From contig NZ_CP109434.1 of the NCBI RefSeq assembly GCF_036227105.1, forward strand, positions 5,862,501-5,926,500: 64,000 nucleotides of DNA, written 5' to 3'. Origin of the DNA: Amycolatopsis sp. NBC_01488 (GTDB lineage: Bacteria; Actinomycetota; Actinomycetes; Mycobacteriales; Pseudonocardiaceae). Of the stretch, positions 1-11,947 are shown piece by piece. A program made the translations under genes and the position numbers. The notes below the pieces were generated by a model. The model did no database searches. It had not been told where the DNA came from and saw only the letters and a program-made list of their open reading frames with translations. Positions within the stretch are counted from its first letter, which is position 1. Each line of letters opens with the position of its first letter.

Positions 1-2233
<2,233 letters not shown>

Positions 2234-2311
2234 GAAGGTGTTACGCATCCACTCTACGGTTCTGAAACACCACACGCTGCTCTAGGTTGAGCAGATGTGT
2301 TGTTTCGTAGT
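2234..2311 (+). other. 23S-5S internal transcribed spacer
   Basis: This is a 78-nt spacer with a small hairpin, CTGCTC-N6-GAGCAG near 2277-2294, between repeated GTTCTGAAACACC-like and GTGTTGTTTCG sequences that can pair. It probably forms part of the processing stem around 5S. No tRNA is present. Confidence 0.6.
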
Positions 2312-2430
2312 GTTTCGGTGGTTTTAGCGTCAGGGAAACGCCCGGTCCCATTCCGAACCCGGAAGCTAAGCCTGATAGCGCCGATGGTACTGCAGCCGAA
2401 GGGTTGTGGGAGAGTAGGACACCGCCGAAC
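2312..2430 (+). rRNA. rrf: 5S ribosomal RNA
   Basis: About 119 nt begin TTTCGGTGGTTTTAGCG and end GGACACCGCCGAAC, so the 5' and 3' ends pair. The conserved internal segment CCCGGTCCCATTCCGAACC is present. It follows 23S directly in the usual operon order. Ends are accurate to a few nucleotides. Confidence 0.95.
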
Positions 2431-2438
2431 TTACCTTC

Positions 2439-2486
2439 CGTACGGCCCGTTAGGATAGCCAGTTGGCTGCCCTAGCGGGCCGTACG
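2439..2486 (+). terminator. rRNA operon terminator hairpin
   Basis: The outer arms CGTACGGCCCGTTAG and CTAGCGGGCCGTACG pair over 15 bp with one G-U, and an inner GGATAGCC/GGCTGCCC extension leaves a short loop. It sits 8 nt after 5S. A T6 run lies about 20 nt further on at 2505-2510. This is the expected end of the rRNA operon before the protein-coding backbone starts. Confidence 0.8.
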
Positions 2487-2527
2487 CGTATGTCCAGAAC
2501 AAGATTTTTTCCATGGCAGGAGGCCAG

Positions 2528-4813
2528 GTGTCCGAGTTCGGTCGACGAGACTCAGCGGATGATGGGTCCGGCCGATCGGCACGCCGGGACGAAGGCTCCC
2601 GGGACCGGTCGGACGCACCCCGGGGAGACCGGCGCGGTGCGCGGCAGGACCGCGGCGGCCGTGACAGCGCCCATCAGGGGCGGCCACGCCGGGACGACCA
2701 GGGAGTCCGCGGCGGCGGTAAGCCGTTCCGCAGCGGTGACGGTCCCCGCGACCGCGACCAGCGCGGAGGATACGCAGGTCAGGGCCGTGACAGCGGTCGC
2801 ACCGGTGATCGCGACGATCGCCGCGGCGGCTACCGTGATTCGGGTGACCGCGCCGGTCGGCCGGGTGGCGGCAGCAAGTTTTCGGGCGGCTCCGGCCGTA
2901 CGGGCGGCGGTCGGTTCGACGACCGCGGCGGCAACCGTTCGGGTGGTCGCTACGAGGACCGCGGCGGCGAGCGCTCGAGTCGCGGCTCCGACGACCGGGG
3001 TGGCCGCCCCGGCGGCAGCCGGCCCCAGGGCAAGGCGTCGTTCGGCGACCGCAAGCCCCGCTGGGAAGACCGCGGCGGCTCACCCCGCCGCGACGACGAC
3101 CGCGGCACTCGTTCGGGTGGTTTCCGCTCCGACGACCGTGGCCGCGGCGGTGACTCCCGCGGTTACCAGCGGCGCGACGACGACCGGGGCGGTCGTCCCG
3201 GCGGCTACCGCTCCGACGACCGCGGTGGCCGGACGGGTGGCTACCGTTCGGACGACCGGCGTCCGGGCGGCTTCAAGTCGGATGACCGTGGGCGCGGTGG
3301 CAGTGACGACCGGCGTTCGGGCGGGTTCCGTTCGGACGACCGTGGGCGCGGTGCCAGCGACGACCGCCGCTCGGGTGGCTTCCGCTCCGACGACCGTGGC
3401 CGCGGCGGTGACTCCCGCGGATACCAGCGGCGCGACGACGACCGTGGCGGGAAGACCGGTGGGTACGGTTCGGGCGACCGGAACCGCGGAAGCAGCACCG
3501 GCGGGTTCCGCTCCGGCGACCGCCGCGACGACTCCCGCGGCGACCGCGGCGACTACCAGCGCCGTGACGACGACCGCGGCGGCAAGACCGGCGGCTACGG
3601 TTCGAGCGACCGCGGTCGGGGAACCGACCACGGCAGCGACCGCGTCGGCTACCAGCGCCGGGACGACGACCGCGGCAGCGATCGGCGCAGTGAGGACCGC
3701 GGCGGCTACCAGCGGCGCGACGACCGCGGCAGCGACGGGCGTAACGACGAGCGTGGCGGCTACCAGCGCCGTGACGACCGTGGCAGCGACCGGCCCAGCG
3801 ACGACCGCGGCGGCGACCGGCCCAGCGACGACCGCGGCGGCGACCGGCGTAACGACGACCGCGGCGGCGACCGTGGCAGCTACCAGCGCCGCGGCGACGA
3901 CCGGCGCAGCGACAGTCCCCGCGGTGACCGCAGCAGCTACCAGCGGCGCGACGACGACCGTGGTGGCAAGACCGGCTACCAGCGCCGTGACGACAAGCGT
4001 GACGACAAGCGCGGCGACGACCGTCCTCGCCGTGAGCCGCGGCCCAAGGTCGGGGCTCCGCTCGACGACGAGGCTCTCGCCAAGGAACTGCTCGAAGCGC
4101 CTGAACTGCCCGAGGACATCGAGTACTCCGACCTCGACGAGGAGGTCCGTCGCGAGCTGAGGACGCTGCCGAAGGGGCTGGCCGAGACCGTCGGGAAGCA
4201 CCTCGTCGCCGCCGGGGGCCTGATCGACAGCGATCCCGAGGCCGCGCTCGAGCACGCCAAGTACGCCAAGGCCAAGGCTTCGCGCGTCCCGATCGTGCGC
4301 GAGGCGCTCGGCCTGGTCGCCTACCACGCCGGCAACTGGTCGGAGGCCCTCTCCGAACTGCGGGCCGTCCGGCGGATGACCCGCAGCGACGAGCACATCG
4401 CCATCATCGCCGACGCGGAGCGCGCGCTGGGCCGCCCCGAACGCGCCCTCGACCTGGCGAAGGAGGCCGACACCGCGAAGCTGAGCAAGGGCACGCAGGT
4501 CGAGCTCGCGATCGTCGCGGCCGGAGCGCGGCGGGACCTCGGGCAGCTCGACGCCGCCGTCGTCTCGCTGCAGAGCGACGACCTCAAGGCCGAGAAGCGT
4601 GATCCGTGGAGCGCGCGGCTCTTCTACGCCTACGCCGACAACCTCGAGGCCGCCGGGCGCAAGGACGACGCCGTCCGCTGGTTCCTCAACGCCGCCGAGG
4701 CCGACGCGGAGGACGAGACCGACGCCTCCGAGCGCGCCGCGGACCTGGCCAACGAAAAGACCGACAACACCGAGAACACCGAGACGAAGGACACCGAAGA
4801 CGCGGATGAGTGA
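2528..4813 (+). CDS. TPR-like protein with very long Arg/Asp/Gly-rich disordered N-terminus (Rv1691 position)
   Basis: The protein is about 761 aa. Residues 1 to about 505 are low complexity, built from degenerate repeats of DRGG, YQRRDDDRGG and GGFRSDDRGRGG, an RGG-type charged region typical of RNA-binding or condensate-forming proteins. Residues from about 507 on form a helical, TPR-like domain (LDDEALAKELLEAPELPEDI, then helix-pair repeats) ending in an acidic tail. By position, directly before the HAD phosphatase, it is the counterpart of M. tuberculosis Rv1691, which is much shorter and lacks this extension. GTG 2528 is preferred because AGGAGG lies 4 nt upstream; an in-frame ATG at 2513 sits before that Shine-Dalgarno. 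It starts about 40 nt after the rRNA terminator. The role is unknown; RNA or ribosome association is inference. Confidence 0.85.
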   Translation: MSEFGRRDSADDGSGRSARRDEGSRDRSDAPRGDRRGARQDRGGRDSAHQGRPRRDDQGVRGGGKPFRSGDGPRDRDQRGGYAGQGRDSGRTGDRDDRRGGYRDSGDRAGRPGGGSKFSGGSGRTGGGRFDDRGGNRSGGRYEDRGGERSSRGSDDRGGRPGGSRPQGKASFGDRKPRWEDRGGSPRRDDDRGTRSGGFRSDDRGRGGDSRGYQRRDDDRGGRPGGYRSDDRGGRTGGYRSDDRRPGGFKSDDRGRGGSDDRRSGGFRSDDRGRGASDDRRSGGFRSDDRGRGGDSRGYQRRDDDRGGKTGGYGSGDRNRGSSTGGFRSGDRRDDSRGDRGDYQRRDDDRGGKTGGYGSSDRGRGTDHGSDRVGYQRRDDDRGSDRRSEDRGGYQRRDDRGSDGRNDERGGYQRRDDRGSDRPSDDRGGDRPSDDRGGDRRNDDRGGDRGSYQRRGDDRRSDSPRGDRSSYQRRDDDRGGKTGYQRRDDKRDDKRGDDRPRREPRPKVGAPLDDEALAKELLEAPELPEDIEYSDLDEEVRRELRTLPKGLAETVGKHLVAAGGLIDSDPEAALEHAKYAKAKASRVPIVREALGLVAYHAGNWSEALSELRAVRRMTRSDEHIAIIADAERALGRPERALDLAKEADTAKLSKGTQVELAIVAAGARRDLGQLDAAVVSLQSDDLKAEKRDPWSARLFYAYADNLEAAGRKDDAVRWFLNAAEADAEDETDASERAADLANEKTDNTENTETKDTEDADE
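2900..4020 (+). repeat. Degenerate in-gene repeats encoding RGG/DDRGG units
   Basis: Many imperfect copies of a GACGACCGCGGCGGC-type unit and of longer blocks encoding YQRRDDDRGGKTGGYGS occur inside the N-terminal half of the TPR-like gene. All copies preserve the reading frame. The repetition keeps other frames open on both strands, producing long spurious ORFs. Unequal crossing-over could easily change the copy number. Confidence 0.8.
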
Positions 4814-5771
4814 CGCGCTGCTCGCGGCCTACGACGCGGTCCTGTTCGACCTCGACGGCACCGTCTACCACGGCTCCCAGGTGATCCCGGGCGCCCCGGA
4901 GACGGTCCGGGCCGCGCGCGAGCACGGCACGCCGGTCCGGTTCGTGACGAACAACGCGTCCAAGGCCCCGGCCGAGGTCGTCGACCACCTCACCGGACTC
5001 GGCATGCCCGCCGACGCCGGTGAGGTGCACACGAGCGCCCAGGCCGGCGTGCAGCTGCTGCAGGAACGGCTCGAGGCCGGCGCCGAGGTCCTCGTCGTCG
5101 GCACGGAGTCGCTCGTCGCCGAGGTCGCCGGGGCCGGCCTGAAGCCGGTGCGGGAGAACGGCGACGGCGTCCAGGCGGTCGTCCAGGGGCACTCACCCGA
5201 CAACACCTGGGCCGCGCTGGCCGAGGCGTGCCTGGCCATCCGGGCGGGTGCGCTCTGGGTGGCCTGCAACGTCGACGCGACCCTGCCCAGCGAGCGCGGG
5301 CTGCTGCCCGGCAACGGCTCGATGGTCGCCGCGCTGCGCACCGCCACCGACGTCGAGCCGCTCGTCGCCGGGAAGCCGGAGCCGCTGCTCTTCCAGACCG
5401 CGGCGAAGTCCGCCGGTGCGGAGCATCCCCTCGTCGTCGGTGACCGGCTGGACACCGACATCGCCGGCGCGGTTGCCGCGGGCCTCGACTCGCTCGTCGT
5501 CCTGTCCGGCGTCGCGACGCCGAAGCAGCTGATCGAGGCCATCCCGGCCGAGCGCGCCACCTACCTCGCCCGGGACCTCACGGCCCTCGAGTCCAAAGCC
5601 GAGGACCTCAAGATCGGGCCGCGCCCGGGCTGGTCCGTCACCGCGGAGAACGGCGTTCTCGAAGCAGAGGGTGACGGCGACGACCTGGACCTGCTCCGCG
5701 CGCTGTGCCACACGGCCTGGGAGACCGGCGTCACCGAACTCGGCGAGCGCGCCAAGGCGAAGCTCGCCTGA
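4806..5771 (+). CDS. HAD-IIA family phosphatase (NagD-like)
   Basis: This is a 321-aa HAD-superfamily hydrolase. The nucleophile motif is LFDLDGT at residues 13-19 (Asp15, Asp17). The second motif region reads FVTNNASK, and the acidic motif GDRLDTDIAGA is near residue 215, an arrangement typical of NagD/phosphoglycolate-phosphatase-like HAD-IIA proteins. ATG 4806 overlaps the preceding stop (ATGAGTGA), which implies translational coupling. In actinobacteria this gene (Rv1692 position) sits upstream of tlyA and nadK; the Rv1692 product has been studied as a glycerol-3-phosphate phosphatase. The substrate here is not established from sequence. Confidence 0.9.
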   Translation: MSDALLAAYDAVLFDLDGTVYHGSQVIPGAPETVRAAREHGTPVRFVTNNASKAPAEVVDHLTGLGMPADAGEVHTSAQAGVQLLQERLEAGAEVLVVGTESLVAEVAGAGLKPVRENGDGVQAVVQGHSPDNTWAALAEACLAIRAGALWVACNVDATLPSERGLLPGNGSMVAALRTATDVEPLVAGKPEPLLFQTAAKSAGAEHPLVVGDRLDTDIAGAVAAGLDSLVVLSGVATPKQLIEAIPAERATYLARDLTALESKAEDLKIGPRPGWSVTAENGVLEAEGDGDDLDLLRALCHTAWETGVTELGERAKAKLA

Positions 5772-5775
5772 CTGA

Positions 5776-5781
5776 TACCGT
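5776..5781 (+). promoter_or_regulatory. Putative -10 element TACCGT, leaderless start 7 nt downstream
   Basis: TACCGT is followed by 7 nt and then GTG 5789, placing the predicted transcription start on or next to the start codon. No clear -35 is visible. There is no Shine-Dalgarno before GTG 5789. Confidence 0.5.
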
Positions 5782-5788
5782 TTGTGAC

Positions 5789-5986
5789 GTGCAGGACCAC
5801 CCGTACCCCGTCCCGGGCCCGCCGCCCGGTTCGTTCTCCCAGCAGACCGACCCGCGGGCCGGCATCGACGAAGCCGTCGCCGGCCTGGACGACCTCGACG
5901 CGCTGCCGCTCGCGGAGCACGTCGAGCGTTTCGACGCCGTGCACACCGAGCTGACGGTCGCCCTCTCCAGCATCGACAAGGTCTGA
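5789..5986 (+). CDS. Small conserved actinobacterial protein (Rv1693 position)
   Basis: This is a 65-aa protein with a proline-rich N-terminus (QDHPYPVPGPPPGSF) and an acidic helical C-terminus (LPLAEHVERFDAVHTELTVAL). It is found between the HAD phosphatase and tlyA, exactly where M. tuberculosis has Rv1693. GTG 5789 is chosen because the conserved part begins there and a TACCGT -10-like element lies 7 nt upstream; an upstream in-frame ATG lies inside the HAD gene. Function is unknown. Confidence 0.75.
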   Translation: MQDHPYPVPGPPPGSFSQQTDPRAGIDEAVAGLDDLDALPLAEHVERFDAVHTELTVALSSIDKV

Positions 5987-5991
5987 CCACG

Positions 5992-6819
5992 GTGCCCAAG
6001 CGGGCGCGCCTCGACGCGGAACTGGTTCGGCGCGGCCTCGCCCGGTCGCGCGAGCAGGCCTCGGCCCTGATCACCGGCGGCAAGGTCACCGTGCGCGGCA
6101 TGGTGGCGAGCAAGCCCGCCACCGGCGTGGAGTCCGACGCGCCCATCGTCGTCCGCGACGAGGACGACCCCGGCTGGGCCTCCCGCGGCGCGCACAAGCT
6201 GCTCGGCGCCCTGAAAGCGTTCGACGGCCTGAGCGTCGAAGGCAAGCGCTGCCTCGACGCCGGCGCGTCCACCGGCGGCTTCACCGACGTCCTGCTCCGG
6301 AACGGCGCCGCCACCGTCATCGCCGCCGACGTGGGCCGTGGCCTGCTCGACTGGCGGATCCGCACTGACGACCGTGTGGTGGTCATGGACCGCACCAATG
6401 TTCGCACCCTCTCTCCCGACGACCTCGGCGGCCAGGTCGACGTCGTCGTCGGGGACCTCTCCTTCATCTCGCTCAAGCTCGTGCTGCCCGCGCTCGTCGC
6501 GTGCGCGCGCGAAGGCGCCGATCTGGTGCCGATGGTGAAACCGCAGTTCGAAGTGGGCAAGGACCGGCTCGGCAGCGGCGGCGTCGTCCGCGATCCGGAA
6601 CTGCGCGCCGAATCGGTGCTCTCCGTCATCGACGAGGCCGCGAAACTGGGGCTCGCGCTGCGCGGCGTCACCGCGAGCCCGCTGCCGGGGCCGTCCGGGA
6701 ACGTCGAGTACTTCGTGTGGCTGGGCAAAGAACACGTGGCCGAGTCCACTGTGGACGCGGTAGACAGGTCTGAGGCCGAGCGGCTCGTCCGAACCGCCGT
6801 CGAGGAAGGGCCCGCATGA
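5992..6819 (+). CDS. tlyA: TlyA family rRNA (cytidine-2'-O)-methyltransferase
   Basis: The 275-aa protein has an N-terminal S4 RNA-binding domain (about residues 3-60, RARLDAELVRRGLARSREQA) and an FtsJ-like Rossmann methyltransferase domain. The SAM-binding motif is LDAGASTGGFTDVLL near 88-102. The K-D-K catalytic set is visible in RGAHK, GDLSFIS and MVKPQFEV. TlyA 2'-O-methylates cytidines in 16S and 23S rRNA, and its loss in mycobacteria gives capreomycin/viomycin resistance. It starts at GTG 5992, 5 nt after the small upstream gene, and its stop overlaps the nadK start (ATGA). Confidence 0.95.
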   Translation: MPKRARLDAELVRRGLARSREQASALITGGKVTVRGMVASKPATGVESDAPIVVRDEDDPGWASRGAHKLLGALKAFDGLSVEGKRCLDAGASTGGFTDVLLRNGAATVIAADVGRGLLDWRIRTDDRVVVMDRTNVRTLSPDDLGGQVDVVVGDLSFISLKLVLPALVACAREGADLVPMVKPQFEVGKDRLGSGGVVRDPELRAESVLSVIDEAAKLGLALRGVTASPLPGPSGNVEYFVWLGKEHVAESTVDAVDRSEAERLVRTAVEEGPA

Positions 6820-7742
6820 CCACCGAACGTGAAGTGCTCCTCATGGTGCACCCCGATCGCGAAGCGACGGGCGAGGCCGCGCGCGAGGTCTCGGCGCGCT
6901 TCGCCAAGGCCGGCATCCGGATCCGCGTGATCGAGGAAGACGTCTGCGCGCTCATCAACCCGGACCGGCACGGCGTCGGGTCGACCTGCACCGTCGTGGA
7001 CCCGGACGACAACCCCGCCGACGGCGTCGAGCTGGTGTTCGTCCTCGGCGGCGACGGCACGCTGCTGCGGGCGGCCGAGCTGGCCCGCCCGGCCGGGGTG
7101 CCGGTGCTCGGCGTCAACCTCGGGCGCGTCGGCTTCCTCGCCGAGGCCGACTCGGACGCGCTGGCCGACACCGTGCAGCGCGTCGTCGACGGCGACTACC
7201 AGGTCGAAGAGCGGATGACCATCGACGTCACGGTCACCCACGCCGGCGCCGAGGTCGCCCGCACCTGGGCGCTCAACGAGGCCAGCGTCGAGAAGAGCAC
7301 CCGCGAGCGGGTTCTCGACGCGCTCATCGAAGTCGACGGCCGGCCGGTTTCGGCCTTTGGCTGTGACGGTGTGCTGTGCGCCACACCGACCGGTTCGACG
7401 GCGTACGCGTTCTCGGCGGGCGGCCCGATCATCTGGCCGGACGTCCAGGCGCTGCTGGTGGTGCCGAGCAACGCGCACGCGATGTTCGCGCGGCCGCTGG
7501 TCGTCTCGCGGAACTCGGTGATCACCGTCGGGATCGACCCCGACGGCTCGTCCGCCGTCCTGACCTGCGACGGCGGCCGGCTCATCGAGCTGCCGCCGGG
7601 GGCCCGCGTGCGCGTGACGTGCGGCCAGACCCCCGTCCGGCTGGTCCGGCTGTGGGACGGCCCGTTCACCGACCGGCTCGTGCAGAAGTTCTCGCTGCCG
7701 GTGAAGAGCTGGCGGGAGCGCCACGCTCGCCCCTGCGAGTAA
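6816..7742 (+). CDS. nadK: NAD kinase
   Basis: The 308-aa protein contains the diagnostic GGDGTLLRA motif near residues 78-86, an NE motif (ALNEASVEK) and TPTGSTAYAFSAGGP, the conserved glycine-rich NAD-binding segment. It phosphorylates NAD to NADP in the cytoplasm, with ATP or polyphosphate used in actinobacteria. ATG 6816 overlaps the tlyA stop by 4 nt, so the two are translationally coupled. The order tlyA-nadK-recN matches Rv1694-Rv1696. Confidence 0.96.
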   Translation: MTTEREVLLMVHPDREATGEAAREVSARFAKAGIRIRVIEEDVCALINPDRHGVGSTCTVVDPDDNPADGVELVFVLGGDGTLLRAAELARPAGVPVLGVNLGRVGFLAEADSDALADTVQRVVDGDYQVEERMTIDVTVTHAGAEVARTWALNEASVEKSTRERVLDALIEVDGRPVSAFGCDGVLCATPTGSTAYAFSAGGPIIWPDVQALLVVPSNAHAMFARPLVVSRNSVITVGIDPDGSSAVLTCDGGRLIELPPGARVRVTCGQTPVRLVRLWDGPFTDRLVQKFSLPVKSWRERHARPCE

Positions 7743-7819
7743 CTACCGCTGGGCGATCCGTTCGAACATATCGGCGACTCGCCGGGGTCCCGCGCGCGCA
7801 GAGTGTCGGTGGGGGCCGC

Positions 7820-7825
7820 TACGGT
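7820..7825 (+). promoter_or_regulatory. Putative -10 element TACGGT for leaderless recN
   Basis: TACGGT is separated from GTG 7833 by AGGCGGC (7 nt). This spacing places transcription start at the recN start codon. It supports separate transcription of recN despite its close distance to nadK. Confidence 0.5.
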
Positions 7826-7832
7826 AGGCGGC

Positions 7833-9614
<1,782 letters not shown>

Positions 9615-9684
9615 CGGTCCCGGGAAATACTTCTCGCGCCGACGGGTGTTGTGCGGGCTGTTCGCCCGCGAAGAAAGGACCCCG

Positions 9685-10677
9685 ATGCGCGCGGTGGTAC
9701 TCCGAGAACCCGGTCCCGTCGAAAACCTCGAACTGAAAGACCTTCCGCTGCCCTCGCCGAAGCCGGGCTGGGTGCGGATCGCCGTCAAGGCGTTCGGCCT
9801 CAACCGGTCCGAGCTGCACACCCGCCTGGGTCTGGCCGACGGCGTCACGTTCCCGCGGGTGCCCGGGATCGAGGCCGTCGGCGTGGTCGACGCCGATCCC
9901 AGCGGCGAATTCACGCCGGGGCAGCAGGTCGCGACCATGATGGGCGGGATGGGCCGCACGTTCGACGGCGGCTACGCCGAACACACCGTCGTGCCGAAGA
10001 ACCAGGTCATCCCCTTCGAAAGCACCCTGCCCTGGGCGGTCATCGGCCAGGTCCCCGAGACGCTCCAGACCGCGTACGGCTCGCTCACCACCGGCCTCGA
10101 CCTGAAAGACGGCCAGACGCTGCTGATCCGCGGCGGGACGTCCGCGCTCGGGTTCGCCACCGCGACCCTGGCGAAAGACCTCGGCGCCACGGTCTTCGCG
10201 ACCACCCGGCAGCCGGATCGCCTCGAAACCCTGCGCGGGCACGGTGTCGACCACCCGCTGCTCGACGACGGCGACGTCGTGCGCCAGGTCCGGGAGATCG
10301 CGCCCGAAGGCGTCGACGCGGCCCTCGAACTCGTCGGGACGCCGACCCTGCCGGACACCCTGAAGGCCACCCGAGTGCACGGCACCGTGTGCTTCACGGG
10401 CATGCTGTCCAACCAGTAGACGATCTCGAACTTCTATCCGATCGGCTACCTTCCCGCCGGGGTGCGGTTGACCGCTTATGGTGGTGAGGCGGACGACCTG
10501 CCCGCCTCCGTCCTCCAGCGCCACCTCGACCGGATCGCCGACGGCACGACCAGCCTCGGCCCGGCCAAGGTGTACGCGATGACGGAGATCCGGCAGGCGC
10601 ACGACGACCTGGAGCACAACCGGACGGCGGGCAAGCTCGTCGTGCTGACCGGCCGAGCGGAGGGAGCCGCCCCGTGA
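9685..10677 (+). pseudogene. Zinc-independent alcohol dehydrogenase/quinone reductase, interrupted by in-frame TAG
   Basis: The reading frame from ATG 9685 (GAAAGGA Shine-Dalgarno upstream) encodes an MDR-family NADPH:quinone reductase-like protein. It has a GroES-like N-terminal fold, a catalytic region without structural-zinc cysteines, and a Rossmann segment (LLIRGGTSALGFATATLAKD). At 10417-10419 a TAG stops the frame after CFTGMLSNQ. The same frame continues with family-like sequence (TISNFYPIGYLPAGVRL ... GKLVVLTGRAEGA) to TGA 10675-10677. The family commonly has Trp here, so TGG to TAG is the simplest explanation. The product is a truncated 244-aa protein unless the codon is read through or is a sequencing error. 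Confidence 0.8.
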
Positions 10678-11849
10678 TCCTGCCGCCGCCCGCCGACGTC
10701 GAAGCGCAGCTGGCCGCCGCCCGCCGCGACGGCGACCTCGACCGCTACCTCGGCCTGCTCGCCGGGGAAGAGCTCTTCGTCCCGATCCGGCGGGTCGACG
10801 CCCACAGCATCCTCGACGAGCGGGCCGAAACCTTCCCCAACGTCTACTTCGAGACGGGCGGCGACGAGTTCCTGCAGGTCTTCACCCGCGGCGCGCTGCC
10901 GGACCTCGGCCCGGACGTCGTCGCCATGAGCGGCGCGCTCGACTGGGCGGTCGACGGCGTCGGGCGGCACGAGCGGGTCGTGTTCAACCGCGGCACCCGC
11001 GGCGAGTGGCGGTTGCCGGGCGCGACCCTGCAGCCTTGGCTCGACGCGCACCACGACGACGTCGTCCCGCTGGAGGAGCAGGTCGAACGGCTGATCACCG
11101 CGCCGTACGGGCACCTCGAGGGGCCGATCGCGCACGCGCTGGCGTGCGGCGCGCACCTGGCGGTGCTCAACGCGGCGCCGTGGAACGTCCTCGACGCGCG
11201 CCGCCACGACTACGTCGCCGAGGTGCGGGGCCTGCGGGACTGGTGGGGTGTGCCGGACCCGCCGGCCTGGCGCGCGACGATGGCCGACCTGATCGGCGAC
11301 GGCTACGCGCTGACGCCCGGCAACCTGGTGCTCATGCTGCGCCTGCGGTTCGCCGCCGAGTTCGGGTTGCGCAACGGCGAGTTCGACCCGCTGACCTGGG
11401 TGGAACTGGTGGACCGGTGGTGCGCGGAGAACGACGCCGAGGACCAGGCCGAGGAGCTGCGGCACACCGTCCGCCGGGTTTCGCGCTGCGAACAGCGCTT
11501 CCGCGCCGACGGCCTGGTCGACGCGGACGGGTTCGTCACGACGGCGCTGTCGTGGGACGTCGGCCGCGCGGTCAACATCGCCCGGTGGGGGCTCGCGGTC
11601 GGCTACTGCGACGCGCTGACCGCCGAGCTGATGGTGCTCGAAGCCGGTTCGCTCGCGCGCCGCTACCACCAGTCATGGGCCGACCTGTCCGCCGGGTACC
11701 TCATGGGCCGCGTGCTGCACGCCGAGGACGACGCGTTCGGCGAGTGGTACCCGGCGGCCGTGCGGGTCCACCACCAGCTCCTTCAGGACCCGGCGAGCCC
11801 CTGGGTGAACCTCGACTTCGGCTCGCTTTCGGAGGAGTCCGAAGCCTGA
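10674..11849 (+). CDS. SseB-N / DUF1266-like protein
   Basis: The 391-aa protein begins at GTG 10674, overlapping the stop of the broken dehydrogenase (GTGA). The N-terminal part (DLDRYLGLLAGEELFVPI ... FTRGALPDL) resembles SseB N-terminal domains. The C-terminal half (LTWVELVDRWCAENDAE ... VTTALSWDVGRAVNIARWG) resembles DUF1266, a family of unknown function found in enterobacteria and actinobacteria. No signal peptide or membrane segment is visible. Translation is probably coupled to the gene upstream, so the amber codon there could reduce its expression. Confidence 0.75.
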   Translation: MILPPPADVEAQLAAARRDGDLDRYLGLLAGEELFVPIRRVDAHSILDERAETFPNVYFETGGDEFLQVFTRGALPDLGPDVVAMSGALDWAVDGVGRHERVVFNRGTRGEWRLPGATLQPWLDAHHDDVVPLEEQVERLITAPYGHLEGPIAHALACGAHLAVLNAAPWNVLDARRHDYVAEVRGLRDWWGVPDPPAWRATMADLIGDGYALTPGNLVLMLRLRFAAEFGLRNGEFDPLTWVELVDRWCAENDAEDQAEELRHTVRRVSRCEQRFRADGLVDADGFVTTALSWDVGRAVNIARWGLAVGYCDALTAELMVLEAGSLARRYHQSWADLSAGYLMGRVLHAEDDAFGEWYPAAVRVHHQLLQDPASPWVNLDFGSLSEESEA

Positions 11850-11947
11850 CCCGCGCGGGGGAGGGCGAGGGGGCTCACCACAACGAGTCACCCCGGCTAC
11901 GGCGTGGCGTACCTCGTCCCACGAGCAAATTTGTCACCATCGGCCAC

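Noticed and set aside
2463..4396. Long open frames in other phases and on the minus strand within the RGG-repeat gene
   Set aside because: They arise because the in-gene repeats have a period divisible by three. Their products are Ala/Thr/Val-rich with no domain, while the accepted frame continues into a conserved TPR-like domain.
9685..10677. Two separate genes, a short dehydrogenase and a 71-aa protein
   Set aside because: The downstream segment is in the same frame and matches the missing C-terminus of the same family, so a single gene interrupted by TAG is more economical.
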